A DNA stretch of 64,000 nucleotides, taken from Crossiella sp. SN42. Its GTDB lineage: Bacteria; Actinomycetota; Actinomycetes; Mycobacteriales; Pseudonocardiaceae. Positions within the stretch are counted from its first letter, which is position 1. Every line of letters begins with the position of its first letter. The stretch covers positions 30,777 to 94,776 of the forward strand of contig NZ_JAMHIV010000041.1 in NCBI RefSeq assembly GCF_023897065.1, read 5' to 3'. The position numbers were made by a program, and so were the translations under genes. A model generated the notes under the pieces. It saw nothing but the letters and a program-made list of their open reading frames with translations. It did no database searches and had not been told where the DNA came from. Below are positions 30,948-38,599 of the stretch, in pieces.

Positions 30948-31348
30948 AGAAGGCGGTTCTCCTTGCCACGGCGGGACTTCTACTGCTCGCCGGAGCGCTG
31001 TTCGTGTTCTGGCCACGCGCCGAAGCCGGGGCCACCACCGCCCAGCAGAGCACGCCCAAGCACACCGTCGCGCTGTCCATCGCCGACCCGAAACCCGGCG
31101 ACAACACCGTCACCCTGGCCGTCACCGACCGCGAGGGCAAACCCGCCGCGGTGGACCGGGTCAGCCTGGAACCGGTGATGCCGCAGATGGGCCACGCGCT
31201 CGCCCCAGTAGGCGCGCAGGCCGAGGCGCCCGGCCGGTTCCGGGTGCACGGGTTCCTGTTCCACATGTCCGGTCCCTGGCAGCTGACCGTGGTGCTGCAC
31301 GGCGCTTCCGGCGTCGACCGGGTTGTTTTTCCCTTGCTGGTCAAGTGA
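30944..31348 (+). CDS. FixH/YtkA-like membrane-anchored protein
   Basis: This 134-residue protein has an N-terminal membrane anchor (KKAVLLATAGLLLLAGALFVF) and one beta domain outside the membrane. MPQMGHA and the FLFHMSGPWQLTVVLHG stretch are typical of YtkA/FixH-like proteins, where conserved Met and His residues are linked to copper handling. The GTG start overlaps the previous stop by 4 bp after GGAGG. It probably works with its neighbours at the outer face of the membrane. Confidence 0.78.
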   Translation: MKKAVLLATAGLLLLAGALFVFWPRAEAGATTAQQSTPKHTVALSIADPKPGDNTVTLAVTDREGKPAAVDRVSLEPVMPQMGHALAPVGAQAEAPGRFRVHGFLFHMSGPWQLTVVLHGASGVDRVVFPLLVK

Positions 31349-31359
31349 AAGGGACGCCA

Positions 31360-32448
31360 ATGGAGACCACCGCGCCGAAAGGGTTGGTAGCGGCCGGTTT
31401 TGTGCTCGGCGGCAGCCTGCTGTCGCTGACCGGGCTGACCTGGGACATCCAGTGGCACAGCGATGTCGGCCCGGACACCTTCTTCACCCTGCCGCACCTG
31501 TTCCTGTACTCCGGCAGCGCGATCGCCGGTATCGCCAGCCTGGTCGTGGTGCTGCTGACCACCGCGGCCCAGCGCGGCGGCCGGCCGGTGGACCCGCTGG
31601 TCGGCGGCCGCGCGGTGGGCGTGTTCGGCCGCACCTTCGCCGCCCCGGTGGGCTACCTGGTCTGCGGGCTGGGCGCGGCCTCGTTCCTGCTGTACGGCCT
31701 GTGGGACCAGTGGTGGCACTCGCTGTACGGCTTCGACGCGGTGATCGCCTCGCCACCGCACATCGGCCTGCTGCTGTCCATCTCCATCACCATGATCGGC
31801 GCGGTGATGGTCTTCGCGGTCGCCCGGTCCTACCGCTGGGGCGCGATCGGCACCCTGGTCGGCCTCGCCGTGCTGCTCGCCTTCAGCACGGTGATCACCA
31901 TCGGCCTCGGCGAGTTGCCCGCCGCCCCGGTCAACCCGATCGCCGCGGGCACCGCGTTCCTGTGCGTGCTGGTGGTGATCATCGGCGCGAGGGTGCTGGA
32001 CCGGCCAGGTGGCGCGATCGGCGTGGCCGCGGTGCTGGCGGCGTTGCAGGCGGTGTTCTGGTGGTTCTCGCCGTGGGCGGCCAGGACGTATGCGGACGCG
32101 ATCGGCCTGCCGGTGCGCGACTTCGTCAGCGAGGTGCCGGGCATGCCCTCGCTGTGGCCGCTCTGCCTGCTGCTGGTCGGCGGCGGCCTGGAGTTGTGGC
32201 TGGCCGCGGCACGGCGGGGCGGGGCTCGGCTGACCAGGGTGGGCGCGCTGGCCGGGGGAGTGGCCGGGCTGCTGGTCGGCGGTCTCGCGCCGGTGCAGGC
32301 CTCGCTGCTGCGCGGGCTCGCGCTGCCGGCTGCGGAAGTGTTGGTCAGTACCGCGATCGCCAGCCTGGTGCTCGGCGTGCTCGCGGGATTCCTGGGTGTG
32401 CGGTTCGGCGGGATGCTGCGGCAGCTCGCCCCGGTGCGGGAAGGGTGA
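31360..32448 (+). CDS. Polytopic membrane protein with conserved-looking His/Trp motifs, function unknown
   Basis: This 362-residue protein has nine or ten predicted membrane segments. I do not recognise the family. Notable residues are WDIQWHSDVG and LPHLFLYSG near the start, and WDQWWHSLYGFD and PPHIGLL around residues 110-140. The repeated W-H and P-H motifs with acidic residues at membrane edges could bind metal or cofactor. ATG 31360 lies 11 bp after the FixH-like gene and the following gene lies 5 bp downstream, so it is co-transcribed with the putative copper-handling proteins. It may be the transporter or enzyme core of the cluster. Confidence 0.72.
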   Translation: METTAPKGLVAAGFVLGGSLLSLTGLTWDIQWHSDVGPDTFFTLPHLFLYSGSAIAGIASLVVVLLTTAAQRGGRPVDPLVGGRAVGVFGRTFAAPVGYLVCGLGAASFLLYGLWDQWWHSLYGFDAVIASPPHIGLLLSISITMIGAVMVFAVARSYRWGAIGTLVGLAVLLAFSTVITIGLGELPAAPVNPIAAGTAFLCVLVVIIGARVLDRPGGAIGVAAVLAALQAVFWWFSPWAARTYADAIGLPVRDFVSEVPGMPSLWPLCLLLVGGGLELWLAAARRGGARLTRVGALAGGVAGLLVGGLAPVQASLLRGLALPAAEVLVSTAIASLVLGVLAGFLGVRFGGMLRQLAPVREG

Positions 32449-32453
32449 ACGGG

Positions 32454-32984
32454 ATGCGCAGGACACTGGCCGCGCTGCTGGGCGCGATCGGACTGCTGGT
32501 CGGCTCGGCCGCACCGGCACTGGCCTACGAGCCGGTGAACGTGGTGCACGCCGAGACGGTCCAGGCCGGGCCGTACAAGCTGACCGTCGGGTTCAGCACC
32601 TGGCCGGTGAAAGCCTTGCAGTCACTGGACTTCAGCTTCATCCCCGAAGGCGGCATCCAGGGCCGCACCGGCACGCTGAGCATCATGGGTCCAGGCGTGA
32701 GCCGGGAACGTCCCCGGCCGCTGGTGCGGCACCCGCGCAAGCGGGAGGTGTGGGGACTGGACGTGCAGAGCCTGCCCAGCGAGGGCGACTGGACGTTCAA
32801 GTTCACCGTCAACGGCGCCGAGGGCTCCGGCACCGGGCAGCTGACCCTGCCCGTGCTGGAGCAACCCGGCCCGCCGATGGCGCTGAGCTGGTCGATCAGC
32901 ACCCTGCCGCTGTTCGGTCTGGTGGCACTGTTGGTGATCGCCTGGCGCCGCAGCACACCTGAGGCGGCGCCCGCGCCCGGCTAG
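32454..32984 (+). CDS. Secreted beta-domain protein with C-terminal membrane anchor
   Basis: This 176-residue protein has a signal peptide (ending near PALAYE), a central beta-rich domain and one C-terminal membrane helix (LPLFGLVALLVIAW). It resembles YtkA/CopC-type exported proteins in size and layout but has few His or Met residues in the domain. ATG 32454 has GGAAGGG 8 bp upstream; a GTG at 32445 overlapping the previous stop is the alternative. It is the last gene of the cluster, and its stop overlaps the stop of the convergent DUF3618 gene by 4 bp. Confidence 0.72.
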   Translation: MRRTLAALLGAIGLLVGSAAPALAYEPVNVVHAETVQAGPYKLTVGFSTWPVKALQSLDFSFIPEGGIQGRTGTLSIMGPGVSRERPRPLVRHPRKREVWGLDVQSLPSEGDWTFKFTVNGAEGSGTGQLTLPVLEQPGPPMALSWSISTLPLFGLVALLVIAWRRSTPEAAPAPG

Positions 32985-33175
32985 CGCCGGATCTTCCGCA
33001 GCAGCAACAACACCACGATCACCGCGAGGCCGCCGAGGGCGAACGGGACGAGCTCGGCGGCCTTGTGCATCTTCTCCTCGGCCCGCCGGTTCAGCTCGTC
33101 CACGGTCTGCCCGAGCTGCGCCCGGGTGTGCTCGACCTGGTGCTGCAACTCTTCAACCTGGTCGGTGCCGCTCAT
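32981..33175 (-). CDS. DUF3618-type small membrane protein
   Basis: This 64-residue protein has an amphipathic helix (EELQHQVEHTRAQLGQTVDE) and a C-terminal membrane segment ending in RKIRR. That is the pattern of DUF3618 proteins, which commonly sit next to holin-like genes in actinobacteria. Its ATG overlaps the stop of the upstream holin-like gene (ATGA), so the two are translated together. Function is not established. Confidence 0.8.
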   Translation of the reverse strand: MSGTDQVEELQHQVEHTRAQLGQTVDELNRRAEEKMHKAAELVPFALGGLAVIVVLLLLRKIRR

Positions 33176-33579
33176 CGCAGGGTCCCTTCCTGGATCAGCT
33201 CCATGTCCTTGCGCACGTTGGCCCGTGCCTGTTCCGGGATCGGCGGCACGGCCCGCTTGAGCTGCGCGCGCCCGGCCAGCGCCAGAATCCCGGCGATCAC
33301 CAGGATCCCCGCCCCGACCACCAGTGCGGACGCCCACGGCACCAGCACCGTGGCCAGCAACAGCACCAGCCCCGCGATCACCGCCGCAAGTCCGTACAAG
33401 GCCAGCAAACCGGCCGCGCCGGCCAGCCCCGCGCCGACCCCGGCCTTCTTGCCCTTCTCCTGCAGCTCGGCCCTGGCCAGCGCCATCTCTTCCCGGACAA
33501 GCGTGCTGACCTGCTCCGTCAAGCTCTTGACCAGCTCTCCAGTGGACCGCTGGTCAGCGTGCTCCACAACGGGTCTCAT
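33172..33579 (-). CDS. Actinobacterial holin-X / phage-holin-like membrane protein
   Basis: This 135-residue protein has a soluble N-terminal helix (VKSLTEQVSTLVREEMALARAELQEK) and two adjacent membrane hairpins (about residues 50-105). This fits the holin-X (Phage_holin_3_6) group, found in chromosomes without phage genes and often linked to envelope stress. ATG 33579 follows GGAAGGAGCGCGGAGG. The frame opens further upstream, but that part overlaps the divergent gene and is not used. Confidence 0.82.
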   Translation of the reverse strand: MRPVVEHADQRSTGELVKSLTEQVSTLVREEMALARAELQEKGKKAGVGAGLAGAAGLLALYGLAAVIAGLVLLLATVLVPWASALVVGAGILVIAGILALAGRAQLKRAVPPIPEQARANVRKDMELIQEGTLR

Positions 33580-33676
33580 CCTCCGCGCTCCTTCCAGCGA
33601 CTGCAATCGGAGTAACCCCGCACCGCGATGTGAAACCCCCCGTTTCCGCAGGCAGCATCCGGGGCACAGCCAGCAC

Positions 33677-34042
33677 ATGGAGACCATCGAACCCACCCCG
33701 TTACGCCGCGGCTCGGCCACCGCCACCGACGAGGGCCGGGCCGCGCCCGAACAACTGCACGCCGAGGCCCTGGCCGCCTGCCTGTGGCACGCCATCGCGG
33801 AGGCGGCCGGACGCCTGGAGCTCAAGCCCGGCAAGGTCGAGGTGCGGGTCGAGTCGCAGATCGCCAGCAGTCTCAACGGCGAGTACAGCGTGGAAGTGGT
33901 GGCCAAGGTCGACGTGCCAGACCTCGACGAGCGGGACCGCCACCGGCTCATCAGGGAGGCGGACCGCCTGTGGCCCTACACCAGCGGGAACTGGGGACGA
34001 ATCGCGATCCGGGTCGGCATGGTGGAACAACCCGCCCAATAG
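33677..34042 (+). CDS. OsmC-like protein, short
   Basis: This 121-residue protein resembles the C-terminal part of OsmC/Ohr peroxiredoxin-like proteins: ALAACLWHAIAEAAGRLEL, then EVVAKVDVPDLDERDRHRLIREADRLWPYTSGNWGRI. The second OsmC cysteine (usually CPYS) is Trp here (WPYT), and the first position reads ACLW, so only one Cys remains. Peroxidase activity is therefore doubtful. It is short relative to typical OsmC (about 140 residues). It is divergent from the holin-like gene. Confidence 0.65.
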   Translation: METIEPTPLRRGSATATDEGRAAPEQLHAEALAACLWHAIAEAAGRLELKPGKVEVRVESQIASSLNGEYSVEVVAKVDVPDLDERDRHRLIREADRLWPYTSGNWGRIAIRVGMVEQPAQ

Positions 34043-34055
34043 TGCGCCAAGGCGG

Positions 34056-34320
34056 TACCACTTCCGGCCGGGCCGCGACGGCGGTCCGCCGAACGACTGG
34101 CGCAGCGTCTTCGGCGGCCCGGCCTGGACCAGGATGGGCCGGAACGAGTGATACCTCCACCTCTTCGCCCCGGAACAACCCGACCTCAACTGGGACAACC
34201 CGGAAGTCCGCGCCGAGTACCTCGACATCCTCCGGTTCTGGCTGGACCGCGGCGTGGACGGGTTCCGCATCGACGTGGCGCACGCCCTGATCAAGGACCC
34301 GGACATGCGCTGCCCCCGGA
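34056..34320 (+). pseudogene. GH13 alpha-glucosidase fragment with nonsense codon
   Basis: Translation gives NDWRSVFGGPAWTRMG, a TGA, then YLHLFAPEQPDLNWDNPEVR and GVDGFRIDVAHALIKDP. This is the middle of an oligo-1,6-/alpha-glucosidase (GH13), including the FRIDVAH region with the nucleophile Asp. The TGA stands where intact enzymes have Trp (QWYLHLF), so a TGG to TGA change is likely. Both ends of the gene are missing and no start is present. Confidence 0.8.
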
Positions 34321-34337
34321 CGCCGCGGCCTGGCTGG

Positions 34338-34980
34338 TCAGGCCGGGAGTCGCAGCCAGCGGTATCCGTAACCGTTGAGCGACAAGGAGTTCAGGTCCAC
34401 GTCCTGGTCGTAGTCGCCGTCCGCGGCCAGGTTGGGCGGCGGACGCTCGCCCTCCCGCAGCTCGCACAGGAACTGGTAGTCGTAGTGGCCGCCGGCGCCG
34501 TTGCCCGACCGGCGCTCCAGCAGGAACGGCGCCCCGTCGATGCGGAAGCCGGCCACGCCCAGGCGCTAGAAGCGGTGCCGGCACCAGAGTCCGGCCTGCT
34601 CGCTGAAGGTCCAGGTCTCGTGCTCGACGCCGGGGAACACACCGCCGCTCCAGCGGTCCACCGGCTCGTCCCCGGGCCACCACCAGGTCCAGGATGATCC
34701 GCATGCCCAGCTCGTCGGCCTGGTCCAGCAGTTCGGCGAAGTCGCCGAGGCTACCCAACCGGGGATCGACGTCGTAGTAGCCGGTGACGTCGTAACCCCC
34801 GTCCTGGCGCGGCGAGGGGTAGATCGGGTTGAGCCAGATGGTGCTCACCCCGAGCCGGGACAGGTAGTCGAGCCGGCTGCCCAGCCCGGCCAGGTCGCCG
34901 ATGCCGTCGCCGTCGGAGTCCTGGAACAGCGACACGTCCACCGAGTAGATGACCGTGTTCCGATACCGCCGTTGGGTCAC
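34338..34980 (-). pseudogene. Decayed trehalose synthase-like GH13 gene
   Basis: Read leftward from ATG 34980, the first 95 or so codons are clearly the N-terminus of a TreS-type GH13 (VIYSVDVSLFQDSDGDGIGD, WLNPIYPSP, GYDVTGYYDVDPRLG). The reading then shifts frame. In other frames it continues with ETWTFSEQAGLW, a stop after RHRF, and RLGVAGFRIDGAPFLLE to a stop near 34338. The middle and the C-terminal half are deleted. It lies close to treZ, treY and glgX, so an alternative trehalose route seems to have been lost here. Confidence 0.82.
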
Positions 34981-36223
34981 CAGGTAGTGGTTCCCCGGGG
35001 TTGACCAGGTATGTCCGCCCGATCAGGGCCCTTCGCAGGCGCACCGCGGCCAGCGCGGTGCCGAGCAGGGTGACCAGCCCCGCCAGCAGCAGCGCCCGGC
35101 CAGGGGCGAGGTGCTCGCACAGCCAGCCCAGCAGCGGCGCGCCGGTGGCGCCCGCGGCCGCGGCGACCGCACCCTGCACCGCGAGCACCCGGCCGCGCAG
35201 GTCCTCGGCGGTGTCCAGTTGCACCCTGGTGCCCAGCACGGTGTCGATCAGCACCGCGCCCGCGGCGATGGGCAGGATCACCGCGGCGAATCCGATCAGC
35301 CCTGGCATGAAGCCGCTGACCGCCTGCAACGCGCTGGTGACCGCGGCCGCGCCGAGCAGCACGGGCAGGGTCAGCTCGGTGATGCGGGCGGCGATCAGGC
35401 CACCGATCACGGTGCCGACGGCGAACACCGCGGACAGCACGCCGTAGCCCGCCGCGCCCGCGCCGAGCGGGCCTTCGCTCATCGCGGCCATGGTGACCTG
35501 GTAGTTGCGGCCGAGACCGGAGAGCAGGAAGCCGAGGGCGAACAGGGTGAGCAGCCGGTGGTCGCGGCGGACGTGCCGGAGTCCGGCTCGGACGCCCGCG
35601 CGTTCCGGCGGGCTGACCGCCAGCGGGTGCAGTTCGGCGGGGCGGACGGCGCGGATGGCGATGATGACGGCGAGGAAGCTGGCCGCGTTGATCAGGAACA
35701 GGGCGGGTTCACCGATGGTGACGGCCAGGATGCCCGCGCCGCTCATGCCCAGCACGCGGCCGGTGGAGTTGAGCACCGAGCCGAGGGCCAGCGCGTTGCC
35801 GAGGTCCTTGGGCGGCACCACCTGCGCGCCGAAGCGGCCGAGCGCGGGGGACTCGAAGACGGTGACCAGGCCGGAGAGCGCGGTCAGCGCGTAGAGCGTG
35901 CCCAGCGGCGCGGCGGTCCAGACCAGGAAGGCCAGCGCCAGCGCCAGGACGGCGTGCGCGGTCTGGCCCGCGAGGATGATGCGCCGGGGGTCGAAGCGGT
36001 CGGCCAGCGCGCCCGCGTACGGGGAGAGCACCAGCGCGGGCAGGGTGCTGACCATGACGGAGAGGCCGACCGCGGCGGGGGAGCCGGTTCTGGCCAGTAC
36101 GACCCAGTTGAGGGCCAGGACCTGCATCCACGATCCGGTCACCGAGATGAGGTCGGCACCGGCCCAAAGCCGATAGTTGTGGTTCGCGAGCGCGCGAAAC
36201 ATCGGCGGCATGGTTCGCCGCAA
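34751..36223 (-). CDS. MFS transporter with read-through C-terminus
   Basis: This is an MFS exporter-type protein of the enterobactin-exporter/MdtH-like actinobacterial group. It starts at a TTG (36223) behind GAAGGGA. The first roughly 400 residues form twelve hydrophobic segments with the loop-2 motif GALADRFDPRR. From about residue 405 (after RRALIGRTYLVNPGE) the frame runs out of phase through the trehalose synthase relic, giving an Arg/Pro-rich tail of about 80 residues with no family resemblance before a stop at 34751. The native stop was probably removed by the same deletion that brought the relic in. The transporter core may still work. Substrate is unknown. Confidence 0.8.
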   Translation of the reverse strand: MRRTMPPMFRALANHNYRLWAGADLISVTGSWMQVLALNWVVLARTGSPAAVGLSVMVSTLPALVLSPYAGALADRFDPRRIILAGQTAHAVLALALAFLVWTAAPLGTLYALTALSGLVTVFESPALGRFGAQVVPPKDLGNALALGSVLNSTGRVLGMSGAGILAVTIGEPALFLINAASFLAVIIAIRAVRPAELHPLAVSPPERAGVRAGLRHVRRDHRLLTLFALGFLLSGLGRNYQVTMAAMSEGPLGAGAAGYGVLSAVFAVGTVIGGLIAARITELTLPVLLGAAAVTSALQAVSGFMPGLIGFAAVILPIAAGAVLIDTVLGTRVQLDTAEDLRGRVLAVQGAVAAAAGATGAPLLGWLCEHLAPGRALLLAGLVTLLGTALAAVRLRRALIGRTYLVNPGEPLPGDPTAVSEHGHLLGGRVAVPGLRRRRHRRPGRAGQPARLPVPARGEHHLAQPDLPLAAPGRGLRRHRLLRRRSPVG

Positions 36224-36421
36224 CGGGGATTCCCTTCGAGATGGTGAGCGATCGGTACGCTAGCCACTTCTCGGGGGGCGCTCCAAACTTCGGGGCTGTG
36301 TCTTGAGTAACAGGGAGTGGTGTAACGCTTTGCGGCGTTTCTCTTGTTCGGTGGATTTTGTGAATTGGTTCGGTCCTAATGGCGGTCCGTGGATCTGTTC
36401 CTTTCCGGGATGTGGTTCGCG
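36224..36421. other. AT-richer gap between the MFS and CGNR genes
   Basis: About 200 bp without a supportable gene. It is AT-richer than the flanks, especially 36300-36400, and holds the MFS promoter and the 3' end region of the CGNR gene. The frame that opens on the plus strand at 36389 is antisense to the CGNR gene and not credible. Confidence 0.6.
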
Positions 36422-37024
36422 TCAGGTGCGTCCGGTGCGGCGGGCGTAGGCGCGGGCGGCGCGGGCGCGGTCGCCGCACCGGGTGGAGCACCAGTGGCGG
36501 CGGCCGTGGCGGAGCAGGTAGCGGTTGCAGGGGGTGGAGGCGCAGGCGGTGAGGCGCTCGGCTTCGGGGCCGGTGAGGAGATCGGCGGCGTCGGCGGCGA
36601 GGGCCGCCAACGCGTGGTCGACGAGCTCCGAGGTGGGGTGGGGCATGGCGCGGTAGGGGCCGCTCTTGTCGTCCCAGGCCAGCAGCGGGGCGGTGGGAAC
36701 GCGGGTCAGGGCGTCGTTGATCGCGGTGACGGCGGCCGGCAGGGCGGGCAGCCCCGCGACCCGGGAGGCGAAAAGTGCCCGGACCTGCTCGCGGAGGGAG
36801 CGCAGCTGCGCGGCGCACATGTCGAGCATGCCCGCGTCAACCGGGGTGAGGCCCTGCTGGGTCAGCCACTGGTCGGCCCCGGCGGGCGTGCCGAGCTGGT
36901 CGACGTAGTGTCCGCCCGGTAGCGCGATGACGCTGTTGACCAGGGCGAGCGAGGGATGCTGCTCGGCCCCCGGTGCCGGTGGCAGCCCGGACTCGGTGGT
37001 GGCGCTCTCTTCCATGCCTGTCAT
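36422..37024 (-). CDS. CGNR zinc-finger (ABATE-domain) transcriptional regulator
   Basis: This protein of about 200 residues has an N-terminal ABATE domain (PSLALVNSVIALPGG near the start) and a C-terminal CGNR-type zinc finger. The finger region shows ACASTPCNRYLLRHGRRHWC and CGDRARAARAYARR; the eponymous CGN site reads PCNRY. ATG 37024 is preferred; the frame extends 6 codons further. It is divergent from the MBL-fold gene across about 105 bp that contain two tandem inverted repeats, so it likely regulates itself and that gene. Confidence 0.87.
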   Translation of the reverse strand: MTGMEESATTESGLPPAPGAEQHPSLALVNSVIALPGGHYVDQLGTPAGADQWLTQQGLTPVDAGMLDMCAAQLRSLREQVRALFASRVAGLPALPAAVTAINDALTRVPTAPLLAWDDKSGPYRAMPHPTSELVDHALAALAADAADLLTGPEAERLTACASTPCNRYLLRHGRRHWCSTRCGDRARAARAYARRTGRT

Positions 37025-37049
37025 GGTACGACCTGCTCCCAAACGTGAC

Positions 37050-37122
37050 TCACGGTTGAGCTTGCCCTCATCCGTGATGCCTGTTTATAGTCGAGTCACG
37101 GTTCAAGCAAATCTATCCGTGA
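37050..37122. promoter_or_regulatory. Tandem inverted-repeat operators between the CGNR and MBL-fold genes
   Basis: TCACGG-N16-CCGTGA at 37050-37077 and TCACGG-N15-CCGTGA at 37096-37122 are two copies of one inverted-repeat unit, spaced about 46 bp. The longer shared form is TCACGGTT-N-A-N-GC then ATCCGTGA. They fill the divergent promoter, and the second ends 7 bp before the MBL GTG start. The CGNR protein is the obvious candidate binder. Confidence 0.68.
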
Positions 37123-37129
37123 GGTTTTG

Positions 37130-37912
37130 GTGTCTGCTTCTCCTGCGACCACGCAGTTCCCCGTCCGCGTCTTCGGTGGCCCCACGGCCCTGTTCGAGTA
37201 CGGTGGCCTGCGCTTTCTGACCGACCCGACCTTCGACGCTCCCCGCTCCTACCCGGCACCCCCCGGCGTCCCGGTCCTGACCAAGACCGCCCCCGCCACC
37301 GGCACCCCGGCCGAGCTCGGTCCCGTCGACGTCGTCCTGCTCTCCCACGACGAACACGAGGACAACCTCGACCACGCCGGCCGCGCGCTGCTCGCCGACA
37401 TCCCGCTCACCCTCACCACCACCGGCGGCGGCGAACGCCTCGGCCGGCGGGCCAAGGGGCTGGCCGACTGGGAGTCCATCGAGCTGGACCGCCCCGGCGG
37501 CGGCACGCTCACCGTGACCGCCGTTCCCGCCGTCCACGGGCCCGGCGCCCGCGACGAAGTCGAACCGATCACCGGACAGGTCATCGGGTTCGTCCTGACC
37601 GGCGAGGACCTGCCCACCGTCTACGTCAGCGGCGACAACGCCTCCCTCGACGCCGTCAGGGAGATCGCCGAACGCTTCGCCCCCATCGACACCGCGATCC
37701 TCTTCGCCGGCGCGCCCCGCTTCGCCGGGATCTTCGACGGCGGAGTGCTCGTCCTGGACAGCGCCCAGGCCGCCGAGGCCGCCCAGATCCTCGGCGCCCG
37801 CCGCGTGGTGCCCGTCCACTTCGACAGCTGGGCCCACTTCACCGAGGGCCGCGAGGAACTGGAGGCCGCCTTCACCGCCGCCGGTCTGGCCGACCGCGTG
37901 CAGCTGAGCTGA
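37130..37912 (+). CDS. MBL-fold metal-dependent hydrolase (UlaG-like)
   Basis: This protein of about 260 residues has a metallo-beta-lactamase fold of the UlaG/lactonase-like group. The metal motif is LLSHDEHEDNLDHAG (HxHxDN-type), with VPAVHGP, YVSGDN and VPVHFDSW downstream supplying further ligands. GTG 37130 follows GAGG closely; a TTG three bases upstream is possible. It is divergent from the CGNR regulator gene and likely under its control. Substrate is unknown; related proteins hydrolyse lactones or phosphoesters. Confidence 0.87.
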   Translation: MSASPATTQFPVRVFGGPTALFEYGGLRFLTDPTFDAPRSYPAPPGVPVLTKTAPATGTPAELGPVDVVLLSHDEHEDNLDHAGRALLADIPLTLTTTGGGERLGRRAKGLADWESIELDRPGGGTLTVTAVPAVHGPGARDEVEPITGQVIGFVLTGEDLPTVYVSGDNASLDAVREIAERFAPIDTAILFAGAPRFAGIFDGGVLVLDSAQAAEAAQILGARRVVPVHFDSWAHFTEGREELEAAFTAAGLADRVQLS

Positions 37913-37918
37913 GGCGCG

Positions 37919-38563
37919 TCAGCCGAGGTTTCGCGCCAGTCTGAATCCGACGTCGTCGATGGCGTAGGTGGGGTGGCTTTTCCTTCTCACTCCGGCCCGG
38001 ACGCTCCAGCGCTCGTCCAGCCAGCCGCCGCCCTTCAGCACCCGGTAGGTGCCGTAGGCCTCCGGGTCGTACAGGTCCCAGCACCACTCCCAGACATTGC
38101 CGAGCATGTCGTGCAGGCCCCAGGCATTGGGTTCTTTTTCGCCCACGTTGTGGATTTGTTCTCCGGAGTTTTCGCGGTACCAGGCGATGTCGTCCAGGTC
38201 GCCATAGCGGGGAGTTGTGGTGCCTGCTCGGCAGGCGTGTTCCCATTCGGCTTCGGTGGGGAGGCGATAGCCGTCGGCGGTCCGGTCCCACTGGGTGGTT
38301 TCGCCGGTGGGGTGGTAGGCCGGGGTCAGGTTCTCCTGGCGGGACAGGGTGTTGCAGAAGGTGATCGCGTCGTGCCAGGACACGGATTCCACCGGGTGGT
38401 CGCCTTGGCCGGCGCCGGAGCGCCGGCCGATGGTGGCCGCGTACTGGGCCTGGGTGACCGGGAACGCGGCGAGCCGGTAGGGGAGCAGGCCCACCGGCCG
38501 GCTGCGCTGGGTTCGCCGGTCGGTCAGGACCACCCGGCCCGGGGGAACGGCGATCATCCTCAT
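37919..38563 (-). CDS. SUMF1/FGE-superfamily protein lacking FGE cysteines
   Basis: This 214-residue protein has the C-type-lectin-like SUMF1 fold: PVTQAQYAA, HPVESVSWHDAITFCN, YRLPTEAEWEHACRAG, DMLGNVWEWCWD, VLKGGGW and DDVGFRLAR. True formylglycine-generating enzymes carry a catalytic Cys pair near the C-terminus; here that region reads AGVRRKSHPTYAIDDVGFR with no Cys. It is therefore more likely a non-FGE family member (PvdO- or EgtB-type fold, or a binding protein). It faces the MBL-fold gene, with stops 7 bp apart. No sulfatase gene is nearby. Confidence 0.85.
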   Translation of the reverse strand: MRMIAVPPGRVVLTDRRTQRSRPVGLLPYRLAAFPVTQAQYAATIGRRSGAGQGDHPVESVSWHDAITFCNTLSRQENLTPAYHPTGETTQWDRTADGYRLPTEAEWEHACRAGTTTPRYGDLDDIAWYRENSGEQIHNVGEKEPNAWGLHDMLGNVWEWCWDLYDPEAYGTYRVLKGGGWLDERWSVRAGVRRKSHPTYAIDDVGFRLARNLG

Positions 38564-38599
38564 GATCGGCAGGTTAGCCGCGCTGAGCGCGAGGTGAGG

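Noticed and set aside
33172..33579. Prophage remnant suggested by the holin-like gene
   Set aside because: Chromosomal holin-X/DUF3618 pairs are common in actinobacteria and no other phage gene is present.
34291..34980. Intact trehalose synthase gene
   Set aside because: Only the first 95 or so codons are in frame; the rest is shifted, interrupted and truncated.
37919..38563. Formylglycine-generating enzyme
   Set aside because: The SUMF1 fold is clear but the catalytic Cys region has no Cys and there is no sulfatase partner.
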